Under the pieces are notes generated by a model. The model saw only the letters and a program-made list of their open reading frames with translations, was not told the origin of the DNA and ran no database searches. This document shows positions 8,491 to 18,198 of a DNA stretch of 64,000 bases, in pieces; positions within the stretch are counted from its first letter, which is position 1, and each line of letters begins with the position of its first letter. The translations under genes and the position numbers were made by a program. Source of the DNA: Leeia oryzae DSM 17879 (GTDB lineage: Bacteria; Pseudomonadota; Gammaproteobacteria; Burkholderiales; Leeiaceae); NCBI RefSeq assembly GCF_000376945.1, contig NZ_AQXU01000025.1:62001-126000 (forward strand), read 5' to 3'.

Positions 8491-9396
8491 CTAACTGCCC
8501 GGGGTATACCAGTATTGGAGATTATCGTAGGGCTGACTGGTCGTCAGCGTCGGGTTGGCAATGCGGAACAAGCGCCGGTGCCGCAGGTTCAGGGACGCCA
8601 GTACCTTGCCGAATTCTTCCTTGAACATCCGGTCGAGCGTACCGTTCTGCACCAGCAACTGCATGCCGGCCGTCACCCGGCGGGCGTACCGCAGGCCTTC
8701 ATCGGTTTTCGGAAAGAAGAAGTACTCTGGCATGGGGTAATACACGAGCAGGCTGTTCTCGATCATCATGTCCGGATAGGCTTCGCCAAACATGGCCATT
8801 TCGTTGGCAATTTCACTCACCCCGCGGCCAATGGCATCAAACCGCTTGGCCGCCAGCATGGGAAACAGGCTTTCATAGGTAGCGGCTGGTACGACCTTGA
8901 AACCTGCCGCCCGATAGATATCCACTTCCGACCAGTCAGCCCCCTGCCCGATCGAGAATCGTTTCAGGTCTTCCAGTGACTGGACACTGGCAAAGCGCGG
9001 CTGGTCTTCACTGCGGATCAGAAACACCCGGTAACCGATAATGCCTTTATCAATCGGAATTTTGACCGGGTAGAGGTTGTTTTCGAGCGTATTTGTCGAA
9101 TCATGTACCAGGGTATTGATCATCCCCCGCCGGTTCTGCATTTCCAGAATCTGCCGGGTTTCAGACATGTACTTGGCCGACGTCATGCGATACGGGCCAA
9201 AGTCTTTGACCGTTGCATCCAGCGCCGCCTGGAGTACCCGCCAGTGATAATCGTAACGATGATCCTTGCTGCCCTCCGGGCCATTGTGGATAAAGTGCCA
9301 GACGGGCTGTCCCTGCGCCTTCACGGCAGACACGGGTGCCACCCCTGCGCACAGGCACAGGATCAGGCATGTCTTGATTAACACCGTTAGCTTCAT
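8491..9396 (-). CDS. orphan periplasmic solute-binding-like protein
   Basis: The 301-aa product begins with a signal peptide (MKLTVLIKTCLILCLCAGVAPVSA). The mature part looks like a type 2 periplasmic binding fold: a segment like YRVFLIRSEDQPRFASVQSLEDLKRFSIGQG (lobe 2 entry) and a C-terminal GMQLLVQNGTLDRMFKEEFG, which parallels family 3 amino-acid binding proteins. No ABC permease or ATPase is adjacent, so it may serve a distant transporter or act as a sensor-type binding protein. The ligand is unknown. ATG 9396, the start of the signal peptide, is chosen over an in-frame start at 9414. Confidence 0.75.
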   Translation of the reverse strand: MKLTVLIKTCLILCLCAGVAPVSAVKAQGQPVWHFIHNGPEGSKDHRYDYHWRVLQAALDATVKDFGPYRMTSAKYMSETRQILEMQNRRGMINTLVHDSTNTLENNLYPVKIPIDKGIIGYRVFLIRSEDQPRFASVQSLEDLKRFSIGQGADWSEVDIYRAAGFKVVPAATYESLFPMLAAKRFDAIGRGVSEIANEMAMFGEAYPDMMIENSLLVYYPMPEYFFFPKTDEGLRYARRVTAGMQLLVQNGTLDRMFKEEFGKVLASLNLRHRRLFRIANPTLTTSQPYDNLQYWYTPGS

Positions 9397-9521
9397 AGCC
9401 ACCTGTTCAAACAAGAAAAAAGAGGATGCATCACCAGACAGAGTATAGACAGGCTTTGGGGGATTTGCAGCTTCTACCTGAATCCCCGGTCAGTCGGCAG
9501 TGCCTCGGTCCTGCAAACAAC

Positions 9522-9543
9522 CAGGCCCCGTCACCGGGGCCTG
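9522..9543 (-). terminator. terminator of the chemoreceptor gene
   Basis: A GC-rich 9-bp stem (9522-9530 with 9535-9543, core GGCCCCG) with a tetraloop follows the chemoreceptor stop by about 33 nt. On the minus strand it is followed by GTTGTTTG. Confidence 0.65.
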
Positions 9544-9575
9544 TCGTGTACCACCTATGATTATCTATCGTCCGG

Positions 9576-11192
9576 TCAGGCAATCTTGAATCGGGCCGCA
9601 ATGCCTTTCAGTTCGCCAGCCATCTTGTCGACCTTGCTGGCGCCACTGGAGGCCACGCCCACCTGGCCGTCAATCTGGGCAGATTCGTCTGCAATTTTTT
9701 CAACGTGCGTGGCGATATCGCCAATGGCTACGCTCTGCTCTTCCAGCGCACCGGAAATATCGCTGACGATGCGGATCACCTCGCGTGCGCCCTCGGTAAT
9801 CTCGGTAATGGCGGCTGAGGCTTTGTCGGCCAGTGCCACGCCTTTTTCGACGCTATGTACCACGCCCTGCATTTCGCTGGCCGCGCTGGCAAAACCGCCC
9901 TTGATTTCCGATACCAGACGAGAGATCTCCTGGGTCGACAGCGTGGTTCGCTCGGCGAGCTTGCGCACTTCGTCAGCCACCACGGCAAAGCCTCTGCCGC
10001 TTTCGCCGGCACGCGCGGCCTCAATGGCTGCATTGAGCGCCAGCAGGTTGGTCTGGTCGGCGACCTCCTTGATCACGCGCACCACTTCAAAGATGCTCTC
10101 GGACTGCACTACCATTTGTTCGACAAAGCGGGCTGCACCGTTGGCCTTGTTGGAGATGGTCTTGATCTCGTCGACCGCATCGTTAATGACACCAGCGCCT
10201 TCGCGGGCGTTGTCGGCAGAACGTTCGGCCAGCGATTCGGCTTCTTTGGTGTGTTCGGCAATCTGGTGTACCGATACCGAGATTTCTTCGGTTACCGAGG
10301 CCATTGCATGTGCAGACTCGGCCTGCAATGCGGTGCTGGCCTTGACCTCTGCTGCCGTTTGCGACAACAGGACTGCATCGCCAGACAGTTTGTGCGAGGC
10401 CTCACCCATCTTGCTGACCACGTCCCGGAAATACCCCAACAAGGCATTGAAATCGCCGGATAGCGCGGTCAGTTCATCCTTGCCTTCAAGGCCAACCTGC
10501 AAGGACAGGTCGTTATGGCCGCGGATATGCGACATGGCGGCAGACAGGACCGACAAGCGGGACGTAATGGCACGAATCAGGCGGAACAACACCACCATGA
10601 CGGCAAACAGCACCACGGAAACGCCAACCCCGGCTTCCCGGACCCGGGCCCAGAACGCCTGGTTCACGTCATCCACATAAATGCCGGAACCGATGACCCA
10701 GCCCCAGTCAGGCACTGCTTTAACATAGGAGATTTTTTCCAGCGCTTCGGTACCGCCCGGTTTGGTCCAGTGATACTTCACCAGCCCCTCGCCCTCGGTC
10801 TTGCCGACTCTGGCAAACTCGCGGAACAGGTAAACGCCATCGGCGTCCTGGATATCGGCGCCGGAGGTATTGTCGAGTTCGGGCTTCATCGGGTGCATCA
10901 GCACCTTGGCATCAAAATCGTTGATCCAGAAATAATCATTCTGGCCGTAACGCAAGCCGCGGATGGTATCCATGGCTGCTTTTTGGGCCTGGGCATCGGT
11001 CAGCTTGCCAGCCTTGGCTTCCTGCTGATACTGGCTGGCAATGGTAAAGGCAGACTCGACGAGGTGACGGGTTTTGAGTTCGCGTTCCCGGTACAGATCG
11101 GTGCGGTATTGCACCAGCAACCAGGCAAACAGACAAAGCACTACAATAAAATTGAGCGCAAAAACAAGCCACAGCTTGCTCTTGATCTTCAT
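9576..11192 (-). CDS. methyl-accepting chemotaxis protein with single Cache domain
   Basis: This is a 538-aa chemoreceptor. An N-terminal membrane segment (residues about 8-28) leads into a periplasmic sCache domain (roughly 35-185, with [22 protein letters not shown] and the [13 protein letters not shown] end). A second membrane segment (about 188-208) follows, then a HAMP-like region and the cytoplasmic signalling domain. The hairpin tip [22 protein letters not shown] and [18 protein letters not shown] are diagnostic. Related sCache receptors sense small organic acids, but the ligand here is unknown. It ends without a CheR-tethering pentapeptide. AGGG precedes the ATG, and an unusual repeat lies upstream at 11251-11274. 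Confidence 0.97.
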   Translation of the reverse strand: MKIKSKLWLVFALNFIVVLCLFAWLLVQYRTDLYRERELKTRHLVESAFTIASQYQQEAKAGKLTDAQAQKAAMDTIRGLRYGQNDYFWINDFDAKVLMHPMKPELDNTSGADIQDADGVYLFREFARVGKTEGEGLVKYHWTKPGGTEALEKISYVKAVPDWGWVIGSGIYVDDVNQAFWARVREAGVGVSVVLFAVMVVLFRLIRAITSRLSVLSAAMSHIRGHNDLSLQVGLEGKDELTALSGDFNALLGYFRDVVSKMGEASHKLSGDAVLLSQTAAEVKASTALQAESAHAMASVTEEISVSVHQIAEHTKEAESLAERSADNAREGAGVINDAVDEIKTISNKANGAARFVEQMVVQSESIFEVVRVIKEVADQTNLLALNAAIEAARAGESGRGFAVVADEVRKLAERTTLSTQEISRLVSEIKGGFASAASEMQGVVHSVEKGVALADKASAAITEITEGAREVIRIVSDISGALEEQSVAIGDIATHVEKIADESAQIDGQVGVASSGASKVDKMAGELKGIAARFKIA

Positions 11193-11250
11193 GATACCCT
11201 CCGGATTTTTTGAAACTGCTGAACGCCTGCCTTGGTTTTTGTGCAGGTCT

Positions 11251-11274
11251 CATTAGATGTCATCTAATTAGATG
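11251..11274 (-). promoter_or_regulatory. three-copy TTAGATG repeat upstream of the chemoreceptor gene
   Basis: The 7-mer TTAGATG occurs at 11253-11259 and 11268-11274, and in inverted form (CATCTAA) at 11261-11267. The last two create a perfect 14-bp palindrome, CATCTAATTAGATG. The block lies 60-80 bp upstream of the chemoreceptor start, where a regulator could bind. The regulator is unknown; the AraC gene ending at 11423 is the nearest candidate. Confidence 0.4.
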
Positions 11275-11422
11275 ATGTTAGCAGTACATTATGACATTCA
11301 TGTGTTGGATACTGCGGGAAATGACTCATTCGTCATTTGATCCAGCGCAACAAATGCCGTTATTTCAAAGAAAATCCGGCGCGTACCGTTTACAACAAAC
11401 GTTATTTATGACCTCCAAGTCA

Positions 11423-12385
11423 TCAAGGTTGCGGCTTGCGTTCCCCTCTTACCTCTCTGGGGGCACAGCCAAACGCCTGCTTGAAAGACCGGCAAAACTG
11501 CGACTGGTCCGAAAATCCCCACTGGTAGGCAATCGTCGCGACCGAATAACTGGCCGGCATGGATTGCAAACTGGCGTAGGCTCCTTTGAGCCGCTGCTCT
11601 TTCAGCCATTGGGTCACCGTCTGTCCGGTGTCCTTGAACAGCACATGCAGATAGCGGGTAGAAATATGGCAGGCAGTGGCAATCCGGTCTGGCGACAGAT
11701 CGCACTCGCTGATGTGCTGGCGCACGTAATGTTCGACACGCCGCAGGTGAGCCATGCGCACCGCAGATTCTTGCGAATTGAGGATCCTCGGATCGGCCTC
11801 GATGGCAGCGGCCAGCAGGTCAATCAGCTGTTGCCCCAGAATCGGCTGGGTGAGGCTCTGGGTATCGTCCAGATGGGTTGCCAGCAGGCGGACGTATTCG
11901 GAAAACAGTTTGCCCACGCCACGGCTGGAATCCAGCTGCAAGGCACAGTAATAATCTGGCGCACGCAAACGGGCCCGCAGAGCCTGCCCCGGCACTTTCA
12001 TCACCCACATGGCGTTGTCTTTGGCGTAACTGAATTCGTAGGGTTCGTCGCTACGCTCCAGGATAAACCCGCCAGGGCCACACTCGACCGTGCGTCCCTG
12101 CTGGCTAAAGTGCACCGTCTCCCGCTCCGGCATGGTCACCAGAAACTGTTCTGCGGCATCGTCTGCCTGGTGCAAGTGCTGGCGCAACCGCTGATAGCAG
12201 AGCGCGCTGGACTCTAGCCGCGACAACGACACATTGCCCAGCTCCCACGACATGAGGTTGCCCTCGAAGTTGGCGGGGTCCTTGAATTGCAAATTGAGAT
12301 GAAAATAGGTTTCCCCTATGGCGTTCTGCCAGAAACGATGTCGTTCCAGTGGCGGCTGGCCATCGGTAGTAAATAGCTGCGCCAT
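11423..12385 (-). CDS. AraC-family regulator with FeaR-like N-terminal domain
   Basis: The 320-aa protein has an N-terminal AraC-binding-like domain of the FeaR type (residues about 10-190) and two C-terminal helix-turn-helix motifs. The first spans CDLSPDRIATACHISTRYLH; the second spans SVATIAYQWGFSDQSQFCRSFK, followed by GCAPREVR. Regulators of this type often control amine or aromatic catabolism genes. It is transcribed in the same direction as the hydantoinase genes but lies beyond their terminator, so it may control them, the chemoreceptor or a distant target. AGGAGAG before the ATG supports the start. Confidence 0.93.
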   Translation of the reverse strand: MAQLFTTDGQPPLERHRFWQNAIGETYFHLNLQFKDPANFEGNLMSWELGNVSLSRLESSALCYQRLRQHLHQADDAAEQFLVTMPERETVHFSQQGRTVECGPGGFILERSDEPYEFSYAKDNAMWVMKVPGQALRARLRAPDYYCALQLDSSRGVGKLFSEYVRLLATHLDDTQSLTQPILGQQLIDLLAAAIEADPRILNSQESAVRMAHLRRVEHYVRQHISECDLSPDRIATACHISTRYLHVLFKDTGQTVTQWLKEQRLKGAYASLQSMPASYSVATIAYQWGFSDQSQFCRSFKQAFGCAPREVRGERKPQP

Positions 12386-12589
12386 GCTCTCTCTCCTTTA
12401 ACAGCAAAACACAGTCATCAGAATGTCTGACGATAGAATGTCGGGTATTTTTATAGGGTTATGTCCCACGGGTCATTGTTCACGGTTTCTTGTGCGTTTT
12501 TATTGAACAAAGCCCAGATCTACAGACCTGATCTACTATATGTATTTCCTTATAAAACAATAACATGTTGGTCAGTAACCTACCACCAA

Positions 12590-12624
12590 TTAAATACCCC
12601 CATCGCTTGGATGAGGGTATTTAA
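12590..12624 (-). terminator. terminator after the hydantoinase genes
   Basis: A 15-bp stem with one mismatch (12590-12604 with 12610-12624, TTAAATACCC outer part) lies about 28 nt beyond the hyuA stop, in the 266-bp gap before the AraC gene. The A-rich base lets it act on either strand. Confidence 0.6.
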
Positions 12625-12651
12625 TCAGCTTAATACACACCAGTCTGGTGA

Positions 12652-14736
12652 TCAGCCGGCCCAGTGAGTGACACGGTAGCAACCGGACTCATGCAGGGTG
12701 GCCTGCCAGCCGGGACGGATTACCAGCGTGGTGGTGGGTTCCTCGATCACGGCAGGGCCGGTGACGGTATGGCCGGCCGCCAGCTTTTCGCCCATGTACA
12801 CGGGTGCAGAGACCACCGTTCCCTGGTCATCAAACAGCATGTCGCGGTAGCTCTCCAGCGCATCGCTCACATCACTGGCGCTTGCGGCCAATGACGGTAG
12901 AGAAGGCTTGTCGACCAGCCCGGTTACGGTGCTTTCCAGGTTAACCAGCTCCACGGCGCTGCCCGGTTCGCTGTAGGTAAACAGTGCTTCGTGACGGCGG
13001 TGGAAGGCGTCCAGCAATTCATGGATGCGCTCCGGCGTAATGCGGCCCGGGCCGATGTCCACACGGCATTCATGAATCTGCCCTACGTAGCGCATTTCCA
13101 GACTGCGGCTCACCCGCACACGTTCGGCACCGATGCCGTCATCCGCCAGCTGGGCACGGCCTTTCTGCTCCATCTCGTCAAACAGGCGGTTCAGTTCTTC
13201 CAGCGGTGAACTGGCGCTCAGGCGCATTGGCGAACTGGCCAGGAAGTTGTATTTCACGTCCGAAATCACCTGGCCAAACGCACACATGCAAGAAGCCAGT
13301 TTAGGCACCAGCACGGTTTCTACGCCCAACTCTTCCGCCAGCGCGGTAATGTGCATGCCGGTAGCCCCGCCAGCGCAAATCAGCGCAAAGTCACGCGGAT
13401 CATATCCGCGCTCGATCGAGACGCGGCGGATGCCGTTGGCCATGTTCAGGTTAACAATGGTACTGATGCCATAGGCCGCACGTTCAATGCTGATGCCTAG
13501 CGGTTCGGCCACCCCGGTCTGAATGGCCCGGCGGGCTTTCTGCTCGTCCAGCACGATGGTACCGCCCAGCACGGCGTTCGGCCGCAGATAGCCCAGTGCC
13601 AGATTGGCATCGGTCACGGTCGGGTTTTCGCCGCCCTTGCCGTAGCAAGCCGGGCCGGGTGTGGCACCTGCACTTTGCGGGCCGACTTCCAGCATGCCGA
13701 AGGTGTTGATATGAGCAATCGAGCCACCACCAGCACCCAGTGTTTCGACCTGGATCATCGGTACGCCGATGCGGTAACGCAAGAAATCGATATCGTGGTT
13801 CAGGTTAGTCTGTCCGCCCTTGGCCAGCGTGATGTCGAACGATGTCCCGCCCATGTCCACGGTAATCACGTTATCAATGCCGAACGGCTGGGCAATATAC
13901 AACCCGGCTTGCGGTGCGGAAGCCGGTCCGGAGTTGATCGCGTTCACGGCCCGTTCCTGCATGATGCGCCCGGTGGCCAGACCGCCGTTGGACTGGAAGT
14001 AACGCACTGGCGACTTGGCTCCCAGCTCCTTGAAGTACTGGTCGATGCGGCGAACATACTTGGCCATGACCGGGCTTAGATAGGCGTTCACCACCGTAGT
14101 CGAAGTACGGGTGTATTCGCGGACTTGCGGGTGAACCTCGCTACCGGTACACGCAAACACGCCAGGCAGGTGCTGCTCTACCAAGGCTTTGGCACGGGCC
14201 TCGTGTTCCGGATGGCGAACCGACCAGACAAACGAAATGGCCACGGCTTCGACTTCCTGGCGGCGGAAGTACTCAATCGCTGCCATGATGTCGTCTTCGT
14301 TCAGCGGGGTGTGGACGGAACCGTCCGCCAGCACCCGGCCCCGCACCGGTTTGCGCAAGTGGCGCGGTACCAGCATTGGAGCCGGCGGGTAGCTGGCATC
14401 GTAGCGGTAGCCTTCTTCTTTGTGCCCCAGACGGATCTCGATACTGTCTTCGTGGCCGTCGGTACACAACAGGCCGACCTTGACGCCCTTGTGCTCGATC
14501 AGCGCGTTCAGCGCCACGGTGGTGCCATTAATGCACAGGTCGCATTCCTGGATCAGTTCCGGAATCGACCGGCCCATGGCGTTGGAAATCTGGGTCAGGC
14601 CGGCATGGATGGCGCGGGTGCCGTCATCCGGGGTTGACGGGCTTTTAAACAGGTGGACAGCACCACTGTGCTCGGCCAGCACAAAGTCGGTAAAGGTGCC
14701 ACCTGCGTCGATGCCTAAACGGTATTTGTAGTTCAT
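12652..14736 (-). CDS. hyuA: hydantoinase/oxoprolinase subunit A
   Basis: This is the ATP-binding subunit of a two-part ATP-dependent amidohydrolase of the N-methylhydantoinase/5-oxoprolinase/acetone-carboxylase superfamily. The 694-aa chain opens with the actin-like phosphate loop LGIDAGGTFTDFVL. It also has VDMGGTSFDITL (second phosphate loop) and ICAGGATGMHI (adenosine loop), and matches usual HyuA length. It starts 17 nt after hyuB, so the two subunits are co-transcribed and presumably form a complex. AGGAG fixes ATG 14736 rather than the longer frame. Substrate (hydantoin, 5-oxoproline or another cyclic amide) cannot be read from sequence. Confidence 0.92.
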   Translation of the reverse strand: MNYKYRLGIDAGGTFTDFVLAEHSGAVHLFKSPSTPDDGTRAIHAGLTQISNAMGRSIPELIQECDLCINGTTVALNALIEHKGVKVGLLCTDGHEDSIEIRLGHKEEGYRYDASYPPAPMLVPRHLRKPVRGRVLADGSVHTPLNEDDIMAAIEYFRRQEVEAVAISFVWSVRHPEHEARAKALVEQHLPGVFACTGSEVHPQVREYTRTSTTVVNAYLSPVMAKYVRRIDQYFKELGAKSPVRYFQSNGGLATGRIMQERAVNAINSGPASAPQAGLYIAQPFGIDNVITVDMGGTSFDITLAKGGQTNLNHDIDFLRYRIGVPMIQVETLGAGGGSIAHINTFGMLEVGPQSAGATPGPACYGKGGENPTVTDANLALGYLRPNAVLGGTIVLDEQKARRAIQTGVAEPLGISIERAAYGISTIVNLNMANGIRRVSIERGYDPRDFALICAGGATGMHITALAEELGVETVLVPKLASCMCAFGQVISDVKYNFLASSPMRLSASSPLEELNRLFDEMEQKGRAQLADDGIGAERVRVSRSLEMRYVGQIHECRVDIGPGRITPERIHELLDAFHRRHEALFTYSEPGSAVELVNLESTVTGLVDKPSLPSLAASASDVSDALESYRDMLFDDQGTVVSAPVYMGEKLAAGHTVTGPAVIEEPTTTLVIRPGWQATLHESGCYRVTHWAG

Positions 14737-14753
14737 GAGAGTCTCCTGGCGGT

Positions 14754-16505
14754 TTAGCAGCAAACCGCGCGCAATTGTTCTGTCTGGGCCAGATCCACGA
14801 TCAGGCTGTTGTCTTTCAGTACCACGCCGTATTCGATTCTGGCGGCCTCGCGGGATACCAGTCCGTTACGCACGTCGTTCACCACGGCATCGACCGGGCG
14901 TTTGAACGGGTGGCCAAATCCGCCGCCACCGGGGTTGATGTTGCGAGCACGCTCGCCCTGCTTGATTGTGGTAATGGTGTTTTGGCGGTAGATGCGGGCA
15001 TCTTCACCGTCTACTTCCAGGCGGCCCAGTTTTGGCTCGATCATCACGTCGCGGGCACCAGAGGCCCCCATGGTCGGAATCTGGCGGCCTTCGCCAAAGG
15101 CAATCACGGTCATTTCATGGCCCAGCGGCTCGACTTCCCAGACCGTGCCGCTGCCGCCACGCATCTGACCAGCGCCGCCGCTGTCGGTCGACAAACCGTA
15201 GCGGTGGATCACGATCGGATAGGCGTACTCCAGCAGCTCGATATCGCCAGAACTCAGCGCGCCAAAGCAGCACAGCGGGCCGCAGGCATGCCAGCCATCC
15301 ATCTCGCGGGTCGCGCCTGCGCCAGAGATGATCGAAGCCAGCACCATGGTCACGTATTGTTCGCCAGTACGCGGGTCAATCCCGGCAATGTTGACCCCGC
15401 TGGCGTGCCCCCAGGAGGCCGTCACGCGGTCTGGTGCAGCGGCTTCAAAGGCTTTGCGCACTGCATCTGTCAGGGTTTCCATCGGCGTGGTCGTACAGTT
15501 GACGTGCGGCGCAGGTTCTTTGGCATTGCACAGCGTGCCCTCCGGCCCCAGATCCACCGTTACGCAGCGATACAGGCCTTCGTTGTAGGGCGGCGGCACC
15601 TGCGCAAACATCATCAGCCCCAGATAGATACCGGACATGGAATTACCGGCATACGAGTTGATGAAATATGGGACTTGCGGCGGGCTTTGCACCTGGATAT
15701 GCACCTGGTCGTCCTTGACCGTCACCTTGGTCCGAATGGTCAGCTCGCCGTGACCGTGACCGGCGTCTTCCAGCACCGCTTCCCCGGCATATTCGCCATC
15801 CGGAATGCTGCGAATCAGCGTGCGCATGTGGCGGTCGGCCATGTCTTTCAGTTCGGCAATGGCAGCACGCACGGTAGCCACACCGTATTTGTCCAGCAGG
15901 GCGATCAGGTTACGTTCGCCCACGCGGCAGGCACCAAACTGGGCATTCAGGTCGCCTTCCTGATCGCGCCGGGCACGCATATTGGTCAAGAGCAGGTTCA
16001 CCACGTCTTCGCGACGGCGGCCCTGGTCCCACAGCTTGACGGGCGGAATGCGCAAGCCTTCAGCGTAAATTTCCGTGGCAGCCGGGTTATAACCGGCAGG
16101 TACCGGGCCACCAATGTCGGTCAGGTGGCCTTTGCACACGGCCCAGAACACCAGCTCACCGTGGTAAAACACCGGTTTGTACATGCAGCAGTCCAGAATA
16201 TGGCTGCCTTTGTAGGCCGGGTCGTTGTGATAAATCACGTCGCCTTCGTGGATGTCGTCGCCGAAATATTCGGCCACGGCCTTCATGGCGGGGATCAGCG
16301 AGCCCAGATGGATTGGAATGTCCTGGCCTTGCAGGATCATTTCCGGATGATGGTCAAACAGCGCATTACTGTAATCGTGCGCCAGGTTAAATACGCTGGA
16401 ACGACCGGTCTTTTCCAGTGTCAGCGTCATTTCGCGTTGGGCGGTTTCCAAGGCACCACGGACAACGGCCAGTGTGATCGGGTCTATCTTCCCTGAGGTT
16501 TGCAT
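14754..16505 (-). CDS. hyuB: hydantoinase/oxoprolinase subunit B
   Basis: The 583-aa protein is the partner subunit of HyuA. Typical features are the start KIDPITLAVVRGALE, the HDYSNALFD and YHNDPAYKGSHILD motifs of the metal-linked catalytic region, and a glycine-rich end NINPGGGGFGHPFKRP. A ribosome-binding site (GGAGAG) precedes ATG 16505; longer in-frame starts lack one. It is the first gene of the hyuBA pair, separated from the upstream permease by a terminator and 352 bp, so it probably has its own promoter. Confidence 0.92.
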   Translation of the reverse strand: MQTSGKIDPITLAVVRGALETAQREMTLTLEKTGRSSVFNLAHDYSNALFDHHPEMILQGQDIPIHLGSLIPAMKAVAEYFGDDIHEGDVIYHNDPAYKGSHILDCCMYKPVFYHGELVFWAVCKGHLTDIGGPVPAGYNPAATEIYAEGLRIPPVKLWDQGRRREDVVNLLLTNMRARRDQEGDLNAQFGACRVGERNLIALLDKYGVATVRAAIAELKDMADRHMRTLIRSIPDGEYAGEAVLEDAGHGHGELTIRTKVTVKDDQVHIQVQSPPQVPYFINSYAGNSMSGIYLGLMMFAQVPPPYNEGLYRCVTVDLGPEGTLCNAKEPAPHVNCTTTPMETLTDAVRKAFEAAAPDRVTASWGHASGVNIAGIDPRTGEQYVTMVLASIISGAGATREMDGWHACGPLCCFGALSSGDIELLEYAYPIVIHRYGLSTDSGGAGQMRGGSGTVWEVEPLGHEMTVIAFGEGRQIPTMGASGARDVMIEPKLGRLEVDGEDARIYRQNTITTIKQGERARNINPGGGGFGHPFKRPVDAVVNDVRNGLVSREAARIEYGVVLKDNSLIVDLAQTEQLRAVCC

Positions 16506-16664
16506 TTCGTCTCTCCTGTGACTGTGACGTTCAGATGTGTCACGCGTAAGAGAAAGATATGCCTTATCCGGCGCTTGTTCTTGCAGCACAGCGCACCAAG
16601 ATTTGACTGTAGGTGCATAGCGCATTTTTCCCGCAACCAGCGGACAAACGGTGGTCAGTAACCC

Positions 16665-16709
16665 CAAAAAAACAGGGTGTATCGGCCTTGCGGAACCGAA
16701 ACACCCTGT
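16665..16709 (-). terminator. terminator between the permease and hyuB
   Basis: ACAGGGTGT (16672-16680) pairs with ACACCCTGT (16701-16709), with further pairing TCGG/CCGA inside. On the minus strand the stem is followed by TTTTTTGGGG. It therefore separates the permease transcript from hyuBA, either fully or as a partial attenuator. Confidence 0.75.
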
Positions 16710-16763
16710 CGCTTTCTTGCTACGTATGGGACTGGTTTGCTGGGGGACTTTTAACGGCAGCTT

Positions 16764-16843
16764 GGTGTATATCGCTGCGCGCCATACACCCTACCCAACC
16801 AGCCCGCTCAACCGGCCCCGCAGGACGGAAGGCGCGCAGCGAT
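16764..16843 (-). promoter_or_regulatory. overlapping, mutually exclusive hairpins downstream of the permease
   Basis: ATCGCTGCGCGCC (16771-16783) is perfectly complementary to GGCGCGCAGCGAT (16831-16843), 47 nt away. The first arm also lies in the loop of a second perfect stem, GGTGTAT (16764-16770) with ATACACC (16784-16790). The two folds compete. Together with the terminator at 16665-16709 they account for most of the 352-bp space between the permease and hyuB; the remainder (16510-16660) presumably holds the hyuB promoter. Confidence 0.45.
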
Positions 16844-16857
16844 GTCCGCCAAGCCCC

Positions 16858-18198
16858 TTAGGCGGATGCGCCTTCCAGTGCCGCCTGTTTGGCTGAGTAG
16901 GTCAGCATCCGGTAGGCCAGTACCGATACACCCAATGTAATCGGCGCAGACCAGTCCGCCAGTACGCCACCGGCCAGCATGCAGCCGATGCCGACACCAG
17001 ACGACAACACCCAGGCGGTAAAACTCAGGCGACGATGCTTGGGTGACTCCAGGTCTTCCAGCGACGCGTGGTCGACCAGAATGTAGGTCATGGCAATACC
17101 TACCCACGACACCACAAAAATGCCCTGATACGCCAACGCCTGCAGGATGAAACTGAACACATTGGTCAGCATCAGCAGGTACACTACCACACCCACCACA
17201 GACGCCCAGACAATGCGGGGAGCCTGAATGCCCATGGTGCGGTCAAAGAAGGTTTGCATGTTGTCAGTGGCCAGATGGAAGTTGGCGGTGTTGATACGCG
17301 TCTGGCTGACCCACACAAACAGCAGCCCGGCAAAGCCCATCAGTTTCAGCAAGCCCAGCACCACCGATACTTCGGTCACCGCGCCGATATGCGGAATGCT
17401 GGTGGCCAGGAAAATGCCGGCTGCGCCGTTCAGCACAAACGTAAACACATAAAACGGCATGCCGAAATTCAGCCGTGCATGGTAGTCCGCATCTTCACGC
17501 TTGCCAAAACGGGCGTAATCCCAGGTGTACATCATCAGAATCCATACGCCCATGAAATAGGTAAAGCAGCGCCACCAGCCGTCTGCCGGTGCACCACCTG
17601 CTGGCGCCAGTTGCAGCCAGGCATCGCTATAACCGTAGTTGCTCAGAGTCAGTACGACGGCCGCCAACAAGCCCAAAATGTAAAACGGCAGCAACACACC
17701 GTTCAGCTTGTCCAGCCATTGCTGCACGCTGCCAAACACCAGCGGTGCGCTATACAGCACCACAATCAGGTAAGCCATTTTCAGGCTGATGCCCGGCCAG
17801 TACGCATTGATCGCCACCGCAATCACCGACCCCTCGAATACACCGTAATAAATGGCCGTGGCAAAAAACACCAGTGTGGCGAGTGCTGCACCGCCGCTGC
17901 CAAACAGCTTTCTGGAAAACAGCGCCACGGACAAACCACTCTTGATGGCATGCCGGGCCAGCACTGCGTTGATCACGCTATAGACCACGGCAGACAATAC
18001 CAGGCCAATCAGGGTATTTACTGCCCCGTAATACAATGCCAGGGTGGCCGAGACCACCAGCCAGAACATGGCACTGCACACGGCCCACCAGGCCATGGTC
18101 AGTGCACCGCGCGACATGCGCGCATCATGAGGCACAGCCAGTGCGGCAATATCCTTGCCGGTGTGCGCGCCTCCCTTGGACGTTTGAATTGATGCCAT
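16858..18198 (-). CDS. NCS1-type nucleobase/hydantoin permease
   Basis: The 446-aa integral membrane protein resembles the nucleobase:cation symporter-1 family (cytosine, allantoin and hydantoin permeases). About 12 hydrophobic segments are visible, and the stretches MAWWAVCSAMFWLVV and MMYTWDYARFGKREDADYHARLNFG resemble CodB-like carriers. Lying upstream of hyuBA in the same direction, it probably imports the substrate of that enzyme. GGGAGAG precedes ATG 18198. A terminator follows, so it can be expressed separately. The transported compound is inferred only as a cyclic amide or nucleobase-like molecule. Confidence 0.85.
   Translation of the reverse strand: MASIQTSKGGAHTGKDIAALAVPHDARMSRGALTMAWWAVCSAMFWLVVSATLALYYGAVNTLIGLVLSAVVYSVINAVLARHAIKSGLSVALFSRKLFGSGGAALATLVFFATAIYYGVFEGSVIAVAINAYWPGISLKMAYLIVVLYSAPLVFGSVQQWLDKLNGVLLPFYILGLLAAVVLTLSNYGYSDAWLQLAPAGGAPADGWWRCFTYFMGVWILMMYTWDYARFGKREDADYHARLNFGMPFYVFTFVLNGAAGIFLATSIPHIGAVTEVSVVLGLLKLMGFAGLLFVWVSQTRINTANFHLATDNMQTFFDRTMGIQAPRIVWASVVGVVVYLLMLTNVFSFILQALAYQGIFVVSWVGIAMTYILVDHASLEDLESPKHRRLSFTAWVLSSGVGIGCMLAGGVLADWSAPITLGVSVLAYRMLTYSAKQAALEGASA

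Noticed and set aside
9586-10680. 364-codon plus-strand ORF
   Set aside because: Antisense to the chemoreceptor signalling domain; the Ser/Thr/Ala-rich translation is a shadow artefact.
14775-16496. 573-codon plus-strand ORF
   Set aside because: It lies entirely antisense to hyuB, whose protein motifs are unmistakable; the translation is His/Arg-rich, as expected for a shadow frame in GC-rich DNA.
17068-18192. 374-codon plus-strand ORF antisense to the permease
   Set aside because: Shadow of the NCS1 permease frame with biased composition and no ribosome site.
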